Of a stretch of DNA of 64,000 bases, positions 8,950 to 17,264 are shown one piece after another. Positions within the stretch are counted from its first letter, which is position 1, and the number at the start of each line of letters is the position of its first letter. This DNA is from Akkermansiaceae bacterium (lineage in GTDB: Bacteria > Verrucomicrobiota > Verrucomicrobiia > Verrucomicrobiales > Akkermansiaceae): the NCBI GenBank assembly GCA_026421245.1, contig JAPKDJ010000004.1, positions 41,293-105,292 on the forward strand, written 5' to 3'. Both the position numbers and the translations under genes were made by a program. A model generated the notes under the pieces. It was not told the DNA's origin, searched no databases, and saw nothing but the letters and a program-made list of their open reading frames with translations.

Positions 8950-11900
8950 CTAGTTTGCCTTTTTGCCAATGAGTAATTTCAACTTTGAGGGACAGTTTCT
9001 TAGATCCTCAAGAATCACGTAGAGTGAAGGCACAAGAATCAGCGTGATTGCTGTCGCAAATAAGATTCCGAATCCAAGCGACACCGCCATCGGAATGAGA
9101 AATTTTGCCTGCATATCATCTTCCAACAACATGGGCATCAGCCCGACAAAGGTCGTCAGCGAAGTCAGCAGAATCGGTCGAAAACGTCGGGCTCCAGCGT
9201 TCCGGGCTGCCTCGACAATGCTCTTTCCATCGTCCCGATGCCGGTTGACGTAGTCTACCAAAACCAGACTGTCGTTCACCACCACACCCGCAAGCGCCAC
9301 AATCCCGCACATTGACATGATGCTCATATTGAGCCCCATCAAGATGTGACCTCCAACCGCCCCGACCAAACCGAACGGAATGACACTCATCACGATGAGA
9401 GGCTGCACATAACTTTTCAAAGGAATCGCCATCAGGACATACATGACCAGCAGCGCCCCAATAAAACCGATCCCCATTTCCCTCACGCTATCGCGCTGAT
9501 CGCTCTGCTCCCCTTCAAAGCGATATCGCACGCCGGGAAACTTTTCCCCAATTTCGTCAAGGACTTCCTCGGTATACTTCGTGACAATCTCATTCGCATT
9601 GAATCCACCTACCAGGTCCACATCCCCTTCCAGACTGATTGTACGAAAACGATCCACCCTAGTCACCGTCGCCGGGCCACGTCCGTATTCGGGCTCCACA
9701 ACTTCCAACAATGGCACTTCATCCCCCCTGGGAGTCCTCAACTTCATGGTCTCAAAGTTCATCAATGACTCACGTTCGGATTCAGGATAACGGACCATCA
9801 CCTTCACCTCGTCGCGCCCACGCTGAAGACGCTGCACTTCGTTTCCGTAAAAGGCGTCACGCACCTGCCCCATGACATTATCCAGAGTGAACCCAAGAGA
9901 CTTCCCCCTACGAGTGAGGTCTCGCACAATCAATTCCTCCCTCCCCTTGCGATCTGAGTTAAAAACATCAACGACTCCTTTGTAGTCGCGGCGAAGTCGC
10001 TCGGTAGCCCAGGCCGCAGCCTCTTCCAATTGCTTGCTGTCACGACCGGTCAGATTGATGTCGATGGCATTACCGCCTGCCGCCGTTTCGGCTCTAAAGG
10101 TGAGTGAAACAACCCCGGGGATTTCCCCTACCATTTTCTGCCATTTGGCTTTGAGCTCTTCACTGGAGATATCGCGATTCTTTGCCGCAGCGAGTTCCAG
10201 AGTCACCTCTCCAAGATGAGTTCCACCCGAAGGGCCAATGGGCCCCAGTCCTGCCTGAAAAGGCTGCATCCCCGCGGTTGCGAGAGCATTCACAACAACA
10301 GAATCCCCATTCTTATCTTTGATTTCCGCACCCATTTCGAGCGCAGCCTTTTCCAACCGCCGAACCACTTTCTGAGTTTCAGCAAACGGCGCGCCGAGAG
10401 GCATTTCGAGTTTTGCGGAAAGAATTTCTCCTTCTACTTTCGGAAAAAACTGGAAAGGAATCCACCCCGTTGCAATCAAGCTGATTGAAACTGAAACCAT
10501 GGCAAAAAAGCCCGCCCAAACGATGTATCTAAATCGCAAACACAGGGCGAGAAAAGGTGAGTAAACCGACTTCACGAAGCGTTCGAGCCCACCTGCGATT
10601 GCCCCCTGTAATCGGAAGATAGGATTCGAACTCCTTTCCGCCGAATGAGGCTTCAGAAGAGCCAGATGTGCAGGCAAAACGAACTTTGATTGCAGGAGCG
10701 AAAAGAGCAGAACCGGAATCACAACAAGTGGAATATTCGGCCAAATTTTTCCACTCACTCCACTCAGCCCGAGCATCGGGGTGAACGCGGTGATCGTGGT
10801 CAAAATACCGAAAATTACCACTACCCCAACTTCATGAGTCCCCTTCCAGCTCGCCTCGCGTGGATGCTCGCCACCTTGAATCCGAGTGTAAACATTTTCA
10901 CCCACCACGATGGCATCATCCACCACAATTCCCAGAACAAGGATAAAGGCAAAAGCCGAAATCAAGTTCATGGAAATCCCAAGATCCGGCATCAGCCAAA
11001 GTCCCCCCGCGAAGGAAACCGGAATCCCCAAAGCCACCAGAAAAGCGAGACTTGGGCGTAGGAAGAGAGCAAGAACCAACAATACTAAAATTAACCCAAT
11101 TCCGATATTACTTTTGAGAAGATCCAGACGCCCTTTCAAGATCACGCTGGCATCATTCCAAACATCAATTTTGACGCCTTCGGGACGCTCGACCGTCTCG
11201 ACATATTCCTTTGCCAGACGTGCTATCGCGAGAGTATCCTGATCGGCAATCCGAAAGATGTGAAGGACCACCGCTTTGCGTCCATTGAACGTCGAAACAA
11301 GGTCCATATCTTCGAAACCATCAATCACTTCTGCAATCTGACTGAGCTTTAACTCGGAGCCATCCGGCAAGGATTTCACCACAATGTTCTGGAACTCTTC
11401 ACCTCGATACTTTCGCCCAGCTGCCCGCACAACCACCTCTCCCGAACCAGTCTTGACCGAACCACTGGGAAGATCGAGCGAAGCACTCCGCACCGCTGCT
11501 GCGACTTGCTGCAAGGTGAGATTATATTTGCGAAGCGTGCTTTCAGGAACCTCGATGGAGATCTCATAAGGTCGAACTGAAGCGAGTTCGACTTTCTTAA
11601 TCGTTTGTTGGCCTTTCAGGAACCGCTGAATGACTCGGCCCGGATCGTTGAAAAACGCTTGAACTTTTTCCTCCTTCGTCTTCGGTATTGGCGGTTCGTA
11701 GTTGAGCAATCCATCTCGGATTTTTTCGGCAAAGACACGAAGACTTGCCTCGTCGGTATCAGCAGTGATGGCAAGGCTGATGATTTGACGATTCACAATG
11801 ACCTCTTCAAAAATCGGCTCCTCTGCCTTCTCCGCGAAATTATCAATGCCGTCGACCCTTGTTTGCACATCGCCCATGACATCACGGGTATCGAACCCTG

Positions 11901-12192
11901 TTTCAACCTCCACTGTAATTGCGCCGATGTTGCGAGACGCAGTGGAACGAACCCGCTTGATTCCATCGACATCGGAGATGGCCTCTTCAATGGGAATGAC
12001 CACACCGCTGGTCACCTCCTCGGGAGTGGCATTGGGATAGGGAACACTGACAACCACCCCGTCGAAGGCAATCTCCGGGAAGACTTCCTTGCGAAGCTGA
12101 AACCAAGACGCGAAGCCAGCCAACAAAACCGCCAGCATAAGAAAATTTGCCGTAACATGATTGCAGCTAAACCATTTGATAAACTTTTCCAT
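8950..12192 (-). CDS. RND efflux permease (AcrB/MexB superfamily)
   Basis: This 1080-residue inner membrane pump subunit probably exchanges protons for an exported compound. It has the usual plan: helix 1 at the N-terminus (MEKFIKWFSCNHVTANF), a large periplasmic porter domain, a helix bundle, a second porter domain and a final bundle. The proton-relay aspartates are D425 and D426 in LGIVVDDAIVVGEN, and the C-terminal half has GVVVNDSLVLVDYVN. Around residues 163-200 a charged segment (PIPKTKEEKVQAFFNDPG) interrupts the first porter half and looks longer than usual. It starts 3 nt after the fusion protein, so the two are surely co-expressed. Confidence 0.95.
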   Translation of the reverse strand: MEKFIKWFSCNHVTANFLMLAVLLAGFASWFQLRKEVFPEIAFDGVVVSVPYPNATPEEVTSGVVIPIEEAISDVDGIKRVRSTASRNIGAITVEVETGFDTRDVMGDVQTRVDGIDNFAEKAEEPIFEEVIVNRQIISLAITADTDEASLRVFAEKIRDGLLNYEPPIPKTKEEKVQAFFNDPGRVIQRFLKGQQTIKKVELASVRPYEISIEVPESTLRKYNLTLQQVAAAVRSASLDLPSGSVKTGSGEVVVRAAGRKYRGEEFQNIVVKSLPDGSELKLSQIAEVIDGFEDMDLVSTFNGRKAVVLHIFRIADQDTLAIARLAKEYVETVERPEGVKIDVWNDASVILKGRLDLLKSNIGIGLILVLLVLALFLRPSLAFLVALGIPVSFAGGLWLMPDLGISMNLISAFAFILVLGIVVDDAIVVGENVYTRIQGGEHPREASWKGTHEVGVVVIFGILTTITAFTPMLGLSGVSGKIWPNIPLVVIPVLLFSLLQSKFVLPAHLALLKPHSAERSSNPIFRLQGAIAGGLERFVKSVYSPFLALCLRFRYIVWAGFFAMVSVSISLIATGWIPFQFFPKVEGEILSAKLEMPLGAPFAETQKVVRRLEKAALEMGAEIKDKNGDSVVVNALATAGMQPFQAGLGPIGPSGGTHLGEVTLELAAAKNRDISSEELKAKWQKMVGEIPGVVSLTFRAETAAGGNAIDINLTGRDSKQLEEAAAWATERLRRDYKGVVDVFNSDRKGREELIVRDLTRRGKSLGFTLDNVMGQVRDAFYGNEVQRLQRGRDEVKVMVRYPESERESLMNFETMKLRTPRGDEVPLLEVVEPEYGRGPATVTRVDRFRTISLEGDVDLVGGFNANEIVTKYTEEVLDEIGEKFPGVRYRFEGEQSDQRDSVREMGIGFIGALLVMYVLMAIPLKSYVQPLIVMSVIPFGLVGAVGGHILMGLNMSIMSMCGIVALAGVVVNDSLVLVDYVNRHRDDGKSIVEAARNAGARRFRPILLTSLTTFVGLMPMLLEDDMQAKFLIPMAVSLGFGILFATAITLILVPSLYVILEDLRNCPSKLKLLIGKKAN

Positions 12193-12195
12193 GGC

Positions 12196-13341
12196 TTATT
12201 CCCCGCTTCGCTCCCCCGGTTTAAGTTCTGCCAATTTCATCCCCTCGATCGGCAACTCGATCTTTGTCAAAATCACCTTCTCGCCATCCAAAACGCCTTG
12301 AGTCGCGTAGACAAAATCCTCACTGCCCCGCGCGATGACCAGCGTTCGAAATTCCAATTCGCCCTTATCATTCAAAATGCCAACCCTATCCCGACCACGA
12401 ACCGCAGAGCGAGGAACGGCAACCACATTGGACAATGTCGAACCGGTCAACCGGGCTTTTAAAAACAACCCGGGTGTCGGCAATCGAAAACGTTCAGGAG
12501 CATCTTTATTGGGTAGAACCTTTGCCAAAAGATAGGCCGACACAGTAGCCTGATCAACCTCGCCCAAATCCCACATCACCTTTCCGACCCATTGATACGT
12601 CTCCGCTCCTACATCAGCAGAAAGATTGATCCCAGGATCCTTGGGAATCTGGGCATAATCATCAATTGAGAAAGGGAGGCGGACCATCAGGTTCTCGGCA
12701 TCATAGATTGTTCCCAGCTGGCTACCTGGAGCCACGGTGGCCCCAAGATTAAGAACCACCGTTCGGACCCGACAATCAAAGGGAGCTCGAATTTCCGTCC
12801 GATCCAGATCCTCCACCGCCTTTTCAAGTGCCGCCTTCGCCGCAGCCAGCCGAGCCTTGGTGCTCTTCAAAAATGGAATCCGCAAAACCAAATCAGAGGC
12901 CTTCTTACCTCCGCCAATCTTCTTCCAATCACGTTCAGCTTGTTCACCCCGCGCTTTCTCCTGGAGAACCGCAAGCTCGGCATCAGCCAAAACCGATTTG
13001 GCCTGGGCAATCACCGCCTCATAGTCGAGTCGATCAATCTTTGCGATCACCTCCCCCTTCTTAAAGGTAGCCCCTAGCTCAAACTGAGGATGGATATCCA
13101 CAATACGTCCTCCGACTTGGGCCGACAAGATAGTCTCGCGACGAGTCATGACAACTCCTTCGCTCTTCAGTGGGAACTCAAGATCTTGCTTTTTGACAAT
13201 GGTCACCTCGACGACTGGAGTCGTGACAACCCGTTCCTTCTTGTCGGCTTCAGGTTTGTGTTCCTCCAAAAAAAATTTAACCCCGAAGGTCGCAGAAAAA
13301 ATCACTACAATAGCGATGATGGAAGAGATTAAAGTTTTCAT
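12196..13341 (-). CDS. RND efflux membrane fusion (periplasmic adaptor) protein
   Basis: The 381-residue adaptor should bridge the permease and the outer membrane channel. It has an N-terminal membrane anchor (LISSIIAIVVIFSATFGV), the barrel-sandwich segment ETILSAQVGGRIVDIHPQ followed by KKGEVIAKID, an alpha-helical hairpin rich in Ala, Lys and Glu at about 120-190, and the second lipoyl half EIRAPFDCRVRTVVLNLGATV. The C-terminal beta-barrel and membrane-proximal parts include NVVAVPRSAV. It starts 6 nt after the outer membrane gene and ends 3 nt before the permease. Confidence 0.93.
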   Translation of the reverse strand: MKTLISSIIAIVVIFSATFGVKFFLEEHKPEADKKERVVTTPVVEVTIVKKQDLEFPLKSEGVVMTRRETILSAQVGGRIVDIHPQFELGATFKKGEVIAKIDRLDYEAVIAQAKSVLADAELAVLQEKARGEQAERDWKKIGGGKKASDLVLRIPFLKSTKARLAAAKAALEKAVEDLDRTEIRAPFDCRVRTVVLNLGATVAPGSQLGTIYDAENLMVRLPFSIDDYAQIPKDPGINLSADVGAETYQWVGKVMWDLGEVDQATVSAYLLAKVLPNKDAPERFRLPTPGLFLKARLTGSTLSNVVAVPRSAVRGRDRVGILNDKGELEFRTLVIARGSEDFVYATQGVLDGEKVILTKIELPIEGMKLAELKPGERSGE

Positions 13342-13347
13342 GGATTC

Positions 13348-14754
13348 TTATTTTCCGGGTCGATAGTCACCCCCAAGGGCGAGGTGGAGCGTGATTCGAT
13401 TGTCGAGCCTCAACCGACGAAGGCTCACCAAACCAGTAGACAAGTTGATGCGATTTGTTTGTGCCGTGATGAGAGTCAGAGCATCGCCGGTACCGCCTGT
13501 GTAATCGGATTCCGCAGCTTCAGCGGCAGCAATTGATGACTTCAGGGCTTTGACCAACGCAACTTCCCTTGCGGCCAAAAACCGCTCGGCAATCAGAGCC
13601 TGTTCGACCTCGCCAAAGGCTTTCCTTACAGTGCTTTGCAACCTGGCAAGATTGGATCGATCGGCCGACTTAATTCTTTCAGACTCCGACCATATGGCAC
13701 CGCCCGCCCAGATCGGTTGGGCCACCGAACCAGCGAGCGACCACACTCCGAAATTAGAGTTGAGAATTTTCCTAAGTGAATCAGTTGTAGTGCCACCCCG
13801 AGCAGTGATCGAAAAGCTCGGATAGAATGCTAATTTGGCCTGCTTCACAAGACTCCCCGAAGACGCAAAGCGTCGTTCCGCCTCAAGAATATCAGGACGA
13901 CGTAAAAGCAACTCGGATGGCAAACCAGCTGGCGGCATGGGCGGGATCTTGGGTAGGGTTTCCGCACTTTGAATAGCCCCTTTGGGATATCTTCCCATCA
14001 GCACCTCCAACTGCCGAATCGCCTGCTCACGTTCTCCCATACGCTGAGCGAGGACAGCGTCATTGTTTGCAACTTCGCTTTCAGCCAATCTAAATTGAGC
14101 CGCCGAACCACCCTCATCTGTCAAAGCGTTGGCAAAACGATCTCTCACAATCTCAAGCGTTGCTTTCAAGAAGCCCCCCGACTCCCGCGATAGAGCAATT
14201 TGTTCATTTGATTCTACAAGTGCCAGCCATGCCCGCATGACTTGAGCCGCCAGTGAAGCCCGCGCCGCTCGAAGAGCATTCCCCTCGGCCTGAGCATCTG
14301 CAATGAGTGAAGCTTGTCCGGCACGATTGAACCCCCAAATATCGGGCTCCCAAGAAACAGACAAATCTCCTCCAAAGTTTTCAGAAATCGAGGAAGGCAC
14401 ACCGCCTTCTCCGAAGGGAAACCCCACAAAAATCTGCTTTTGCCGTCCCCCATCCAGTCCGGCTGACACTTGGGGGTTCATCGAGGCCGCTGCCGTTTTT
14501 GCAACAGATACCGCGCGAATCACTCTCTCCTCCGCGATCCTCATATCGGGATTCGAACGTAATGCTTCTCGGACCAGAGAGTCCGCCCGCGAACCTCCCA
14601 CCCGACTCACCCAGCGGGTATCGATCCCAGCCTTTGCTTCGGGAGTTGAATGCCAACGTAGTGGTAGATCCGAAACAGCCTCGATGCGGGAGTCAGGAGC
14701 TTTAGCCACGCATCCGACAAGAATGACCGCGAGCACAGGAAGAAAAAATTTCAT
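13348..14754 (-). CDS. Outer membrane efflux lipoprotein (TolC/OprM, NodT type)
   Basis: The 468-residue protein is the outer membrane channel of the tripartite pump. A lipobox, VILVGC with the cysteine near residue 15, suggests lipid anchoring, as in OprM/NodT. Two outer membrane efflux repeats are visible, with family-typical pieces PDMRIAEERV, SWEPDIWGFN, LPSELLLRRPDILEAERR and AFYPSFSITARGG. It overlaps the tetR stop by 4 nt (ATGA), so translation is probably coupled to the regulator. Confidence 0.93.
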   Translation of the reverse strand: MKFFLPVLAVILVGCVAKAPDSRIEAVSDLPLRWHSTPEAKAGIDTRWVSRVGGSRADSLVREALRSNPDMRIAEERVIRAVSVAKTAAASMNPQVSAGLDGGRQKQIFVGFPFGEGGVPSSISENFGGDLSVSWEPDIWGFNRAGQASLIADAQAEGNALRAARASLAAQVMRAWLALVESNEQIALSRESGGFLKATLEIVRDRFANALTDEGGSAAQFRLAESEVANNDAVLAQRMGEREQAIRQLEVLMGRYPKGAIQSAETLPKIPPMPPAGLPSELLLRRPDILEAERRFASSGSLVKQAKLAFYPSFSITARGGTTTDSLRKILNSNFGVWSLAGSVAQPIWAGGAIWSESERIKSADRSNLARLQSTVRKAFGEVEQALIAERFLAAREVALVKALKSSIAAAEAAESDYTGGTGDALTLITAQTNRINLSTGLVSLRRLRLDNRITLHLALGGDYRPGK

Positions 14755-15383
14755 CTTTGAAAGCCTGCTTCGCAGAAATCGATGACACGGTTGAGGGTGG
14801 TAGCGAGGTCTTCGTCGCCAACCTTGCCGCCACTAATTTTCTTTACCAACTCGCCATGGGTAAGAGTGTTTGAGAGCACTCCGAAGGAAAAATGGATGCG
14901 CCAAAAAACATCTTCGGATGTGAGCCCGGGGCAGGCCGCCATGAACGCCGGAACAAATCGCCCGGCAACCTCGCGAAACTGACCCATCACCTCATTTGGG
15001 AATTCATAAGGTCGATCACCTACAACTCGCCCCATCAGTTTGACAAAAAGTTTTTCGCTCAATGGGCTGCTTTTGATTTGCGAAAGTAATGGCTCAAAAA
15101 ATGCGGTGAGCAAATCACGAGCCGTCGCGCTTCTCCGGTCCTCCAATTCTTCGAGACGCCGAAGCCGCTCTTCATTGACTGGCGTCGCCATTCGAGCAAC
15201 CACGGCATCCATCAACCCCTCACGCGAACCAAAGTGATACTTCACCGATGCGACGTTTGCTCCAGCCAGACCGGTAATTTCTCGAACAGAAACCACCTCA
15301 AACCCTTTCTCCGCAAACAAGGTCGAAGCCGCTTCGATCAAAGCGAGCTTTGTTCCGGTGATTTTCTGTGAAGTAACAACCAT
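14751..15383 (-). CDS. TetR/AcrR-family repressor of the efflux operon
   Basis: The 210-residue protein has an N-terminal HTH, LIEAASTLFAEKGFEVVSVREITGLAGANVASVKYHFGSREGL spanning roughly residues 15-57 in two overlapping motifs, followed by an all-helical ligand-binding domain. Longer in-frame starts exist up to 15455, but the ATG at 15383 is preferred because it leaves the two tandem palindromes upstream of the coding region. It is the first gene of the RND operon and overlaps the channel gene by 4 nt. Autorepression through the palindromes at 15388 and 15421, relieved by a pump substrate, is the natural reading. The inducer is unknown. Confidence 0.88.
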   Translation of the reverse strand: MVVTSQKITGTKLALIEAASTLFAEKGFEVVSVREITGLAGANVASVKYHFGSREGLMDAVVARMATPVNEERLRRLEELEDRRSATARDLLTAFFEPLLSQIKSSPLSEKLFVKLMGRVVGDRPYEFPNEVMGQFREVAGRFVPAFMAACPGLTSEDVFWRIHFSFGVLSNTLTHGELVKKISGGKVGDEDLATTLNRVIDFCEAGFQR

Positions 15384-15387
15384 TGTT

Positions 15388-15405
15388 TTCAAACAATTGT
15401 TTAAA
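15388..15405. promoter_or_regulatory. Candidate TetR operator O1
   Basis: TTCAAACAATTGTTTAAA contains a perfect 12-bp palindrome, AAACAATTGTTT, and matches the second site in 15 of 18 positions. It starts 5 nt upstream of the tetR start codon and covers a -10-like TAAACA on the minus strand. Confidence 0.7.
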
Positions 15406-15420
15406 CCTCGAATTCGATTT

Positions 15421-15438
15421 TTCAAACGAATGTTTGAA
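15421..15438. promoter_or_regulatory. Candidate TetR operator O2
   Basis: TTCAAACGAATGTTTGAA is an inverted repeat with perfect 7-bp arms and a 4-bp centre. Its centre lies 33 bp (about three helical turns) from that of O1. It covers a -35-like TTGAAA for the minus-strand operon and lies just upstream of the divergent methyltransferase, so one repressor could affect both. Confidence 0.72.
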
Positions 15439-15468
15439 CTTTTTTTCATTCTCACTCAAATCTCTGTT

Positions 15469-16296
15469 GTGATCGACTTCCTCTTATCGGACTGCCTTGC
15501 CGGAATGCAAGCGATGCCTGCCGAATCCGTCGATCTCGTTGTCACCTCACCGCCCTACAACATAGGGATCAATTATGGCGCCTACGATGACACCTCGGAT
15601 CGCTCCACATTCATCACCTGGTGCCAGCAATGGGCCGCCGAAGTCCGTCGTGTCATGAAAGATGAAGCCTCCTTTTTCCTCAATGTCGGAGCCGCACCCG
15701 CCGACCCCCTTCTCCCCCACCAGATCATTCTCGCTCTCACCCAAAAAGGTCCGGAATTCGTGCTTCAGAACACCTTCCACTGGATCAAATCCATCTCGGT
15801 CGAAACAAAAAAGAGAGAAACCATCTCCGCCGGCCATTTTAAACCGATCCAGTCCAAACGCTTCGTGAACGACTGCCACGAATACCTTTTCCACCTCACC
15901 AAATCCGGAAATGTCCCGCTCCAACGACGCGCCGCCGGAGTCGAATACGCCGACAAATCAAACATCGCCCGCTGGGGCCACACCGGAGGCGAGGACAAAC
16001 GCTGCCGAGGAAACAATTGGTTCATCCCATACGAGACCATCCAGTCACGCGACAAGGAACGCCCCCATCCCGCCACTTTTCCTGTTGCCCTTGTGGAGCA
16101 ATGCATCCGCATTCATGGCATCAAGGAAACAAACCACCTCCTCGATCCCTTCTCCGGCATCGGCACCTCCGCCCTCGCTGCGCAAAGAATGAAAGTGCCC
16201 CGCTATACCGGTTTCGAAATCGACAAAAACTACCTCGCCACCGCCCGGGAACGACTCGCCATTGACGAGGAGGAAAGTTCCCAGCAACCTCTTTGA
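15469..16296 (+). CDS. Solitary DNA methyltransferase (beta-class N4/N6 amino-methyltransferase)
   Basis: The enzyme should methylate an exocyclic amino group of cytosine or adenine in DNA using S-adenosylmethionine. The catalytic motif IV is TSPPYN early in the protein and the SAM-binding motif I, LLDPFSGIGTSALAA, comes near the C-terminus, the beta-class order. SPPY is commonest in N4-cytosine enzymes but also occurs in N6-adenine ones. The frame is open further upstream, with an ATG at 15430 inside O2; the GTG at 15469 is chosen because family members begin just before the DCLAGMQAMPAESVDLVV segment. No restriction endonuclease is next to it. The target site cannot be read from the sequence. 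Confidence 0.85.
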   Translation: MIDFLLSDCLAGMQAMPAESVDLVVTSPPYNIGINYGAYDDTSDRSTFITWCQQWAAEVRRVMKDEASFFLNVGAAPADPLLPHQIILALTQKGPEFVLQNTFHWIKSISVETKKRETISAGHFKPIQSKRFVNDCHEYLFHLTKSGNVPLQRRAAGVEYADKSNIARWGHTGGEDKRCRGNNWFIPYETIQSRDKERPHPATFPVALVEQCIRIHGIKETNHLLDPFSGIGTSALAAQRMKVPRYTGFEIDKNYLATARERLAIDEEESSQQPL

Positions 16297-16300
16297 GCCG

Positions 16301-17074
16301 ATGCCTGATCCGAGTCCAGAACCCGTCGCCGAATTCACCAAGGTCGAATCCATCTTTGTCCGTCATCGTAATTGCCTGATGGTCCGTGCCGATTTCACTC
16401 CGATCTACACTGACTACTACCTTCATCTCATGGATGTCGGAGAGCGTCATCCGGAAAACCGCGACACCATCCTCAAAGACCTTCTCGCGGTCCTCACCCT
16501 CCACCTCACCGCAAGGCCATGGGCGGAGACCATTGCCTGGACCGCCAACCTTCGTGCTCCCCGGGTTAATTTCTTTGCCACCGGATCGTCCGTTCACGAA
16601 AACATCGTCGGCAGACTCTTCACTGAAGATGTTCGCGAACCCGACCGCAACTTCCTCTACTCACAAACCACAATCCCGAACAAAGAAGCCCGCACCTCCA
16701 CCATCGAGGTCAAGACAGCCGACCCCATTAAATGGATTCAGCACTTTTACGAACAATCCGAGCAACGCCCTGGCCGGGCCTTCCGCCTTCCAGATGACAA
16801 CTACGTCCTCATCTCAGCCCAACCTGACTTCGACAAAGACTGGTTCGATAGCCTCACTCCCGAACTCGTAGGTGAAATTGTCGACACCGAAGAAACAAAA
16901 ACGCTCGAAACCCGGAAATTCAAGTTCCATTGCGGTTGCTCCCTGGAAAGAATCCTCCCCACTCTCAGTGCCTGGAAGGACAAACCCGCCGAACTTTTCG
17001 GCGATGACGCAACCCTCTCCCTCCAATGCCCCCGTTGCGCCAAAAAATACCTAATCACGCGCGAGGACATTTAG
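16301..17074 (+). CDS. Hsp33-like redox-regulated chaperone homologue
   Basis: The 257-residue protein ends in a zinc-switch-like module: HCGCSLERILPTLSAW followed by SLQCPRCAKKYLITREDI, giving the CxC...CxxC pattern of Hsp33 at about residues 206-250. The N-terminal part is compatible with a diverged Hsp33 core, including LLAVLTLHLTARPWAE and the GSSVHENIVGRLF region. In Hsp33, oxidation releases zinc and unfolds the linker to activate holdase function. It is shorter than E. coli Hsp33 (292). An in-frame TTG at 16262 would overlap the methyltransferase; the ATG at 16301 sits 4 nt after it, suggesting one transcript. Confidence 0.72.
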   Translation: MPDPSPEPVAEFTKVESIFVRHRNCLMVRADFTPIYTDYYLHLMDVGERHPENRDTILKDLLAVLTLHLTARPWAETIAWTANLRAPRVNFFATGSSVHENIVGRLFTEDVREPDRNFLYSQTTIPNKEARTSTIEVKTADPIKWIQHFYEQSEQRPGRAFRLPDDNYVLISAQPDFDKDWFDSLTPELVGEIVDTEETKTLETRKFKFHCGCSLERILPTLSAWKDKPAELFGDDATLSLQCPRCAKKYLITREDI

Positions 17075-17215
17075 GCCCCATTCCTATCGATAAAGCGTAA
17101 TTCTATCGAAACTTCGCCAATCAGCCACTACCATAAGCCGATGTCGTTGAAAAATCCTTGACCAAAACGTTTTCGTCACGAAGAAACACCTCCCCGCAGG
17201 CCCGTCCTGCTGGAC

Positions 17216-17221
17216 TATAAT
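17216..17221 (+). promoter_or_regulatory. Candidate -10 box for rpoD
   Basis: A perfect TATAAT lies 43 nt upstream of the rpoD start codon in a 190-nt gap. No convincing -35 hexamer is present at 16-18 nt; a TTGACC at 17158 is too far. The call rests on the -10 alone. Confidence 0.4.
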
Positions 17222-17264
17222 AGGTGAGCTGTGCTCTCAGGACCTCATTTCCCCACTTCCCATC

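Noticed and set aside
11605..12462. Open frame of 285 codons on the plus strand
   Set aside because: It is antisense to the RND permease and fusion protein and has no conserved features.
17158..17163. TTGACC as a -35 box for rpoD
   Set aside because: It is 52 nt from the TATAAT, far beyond a usable spacer.
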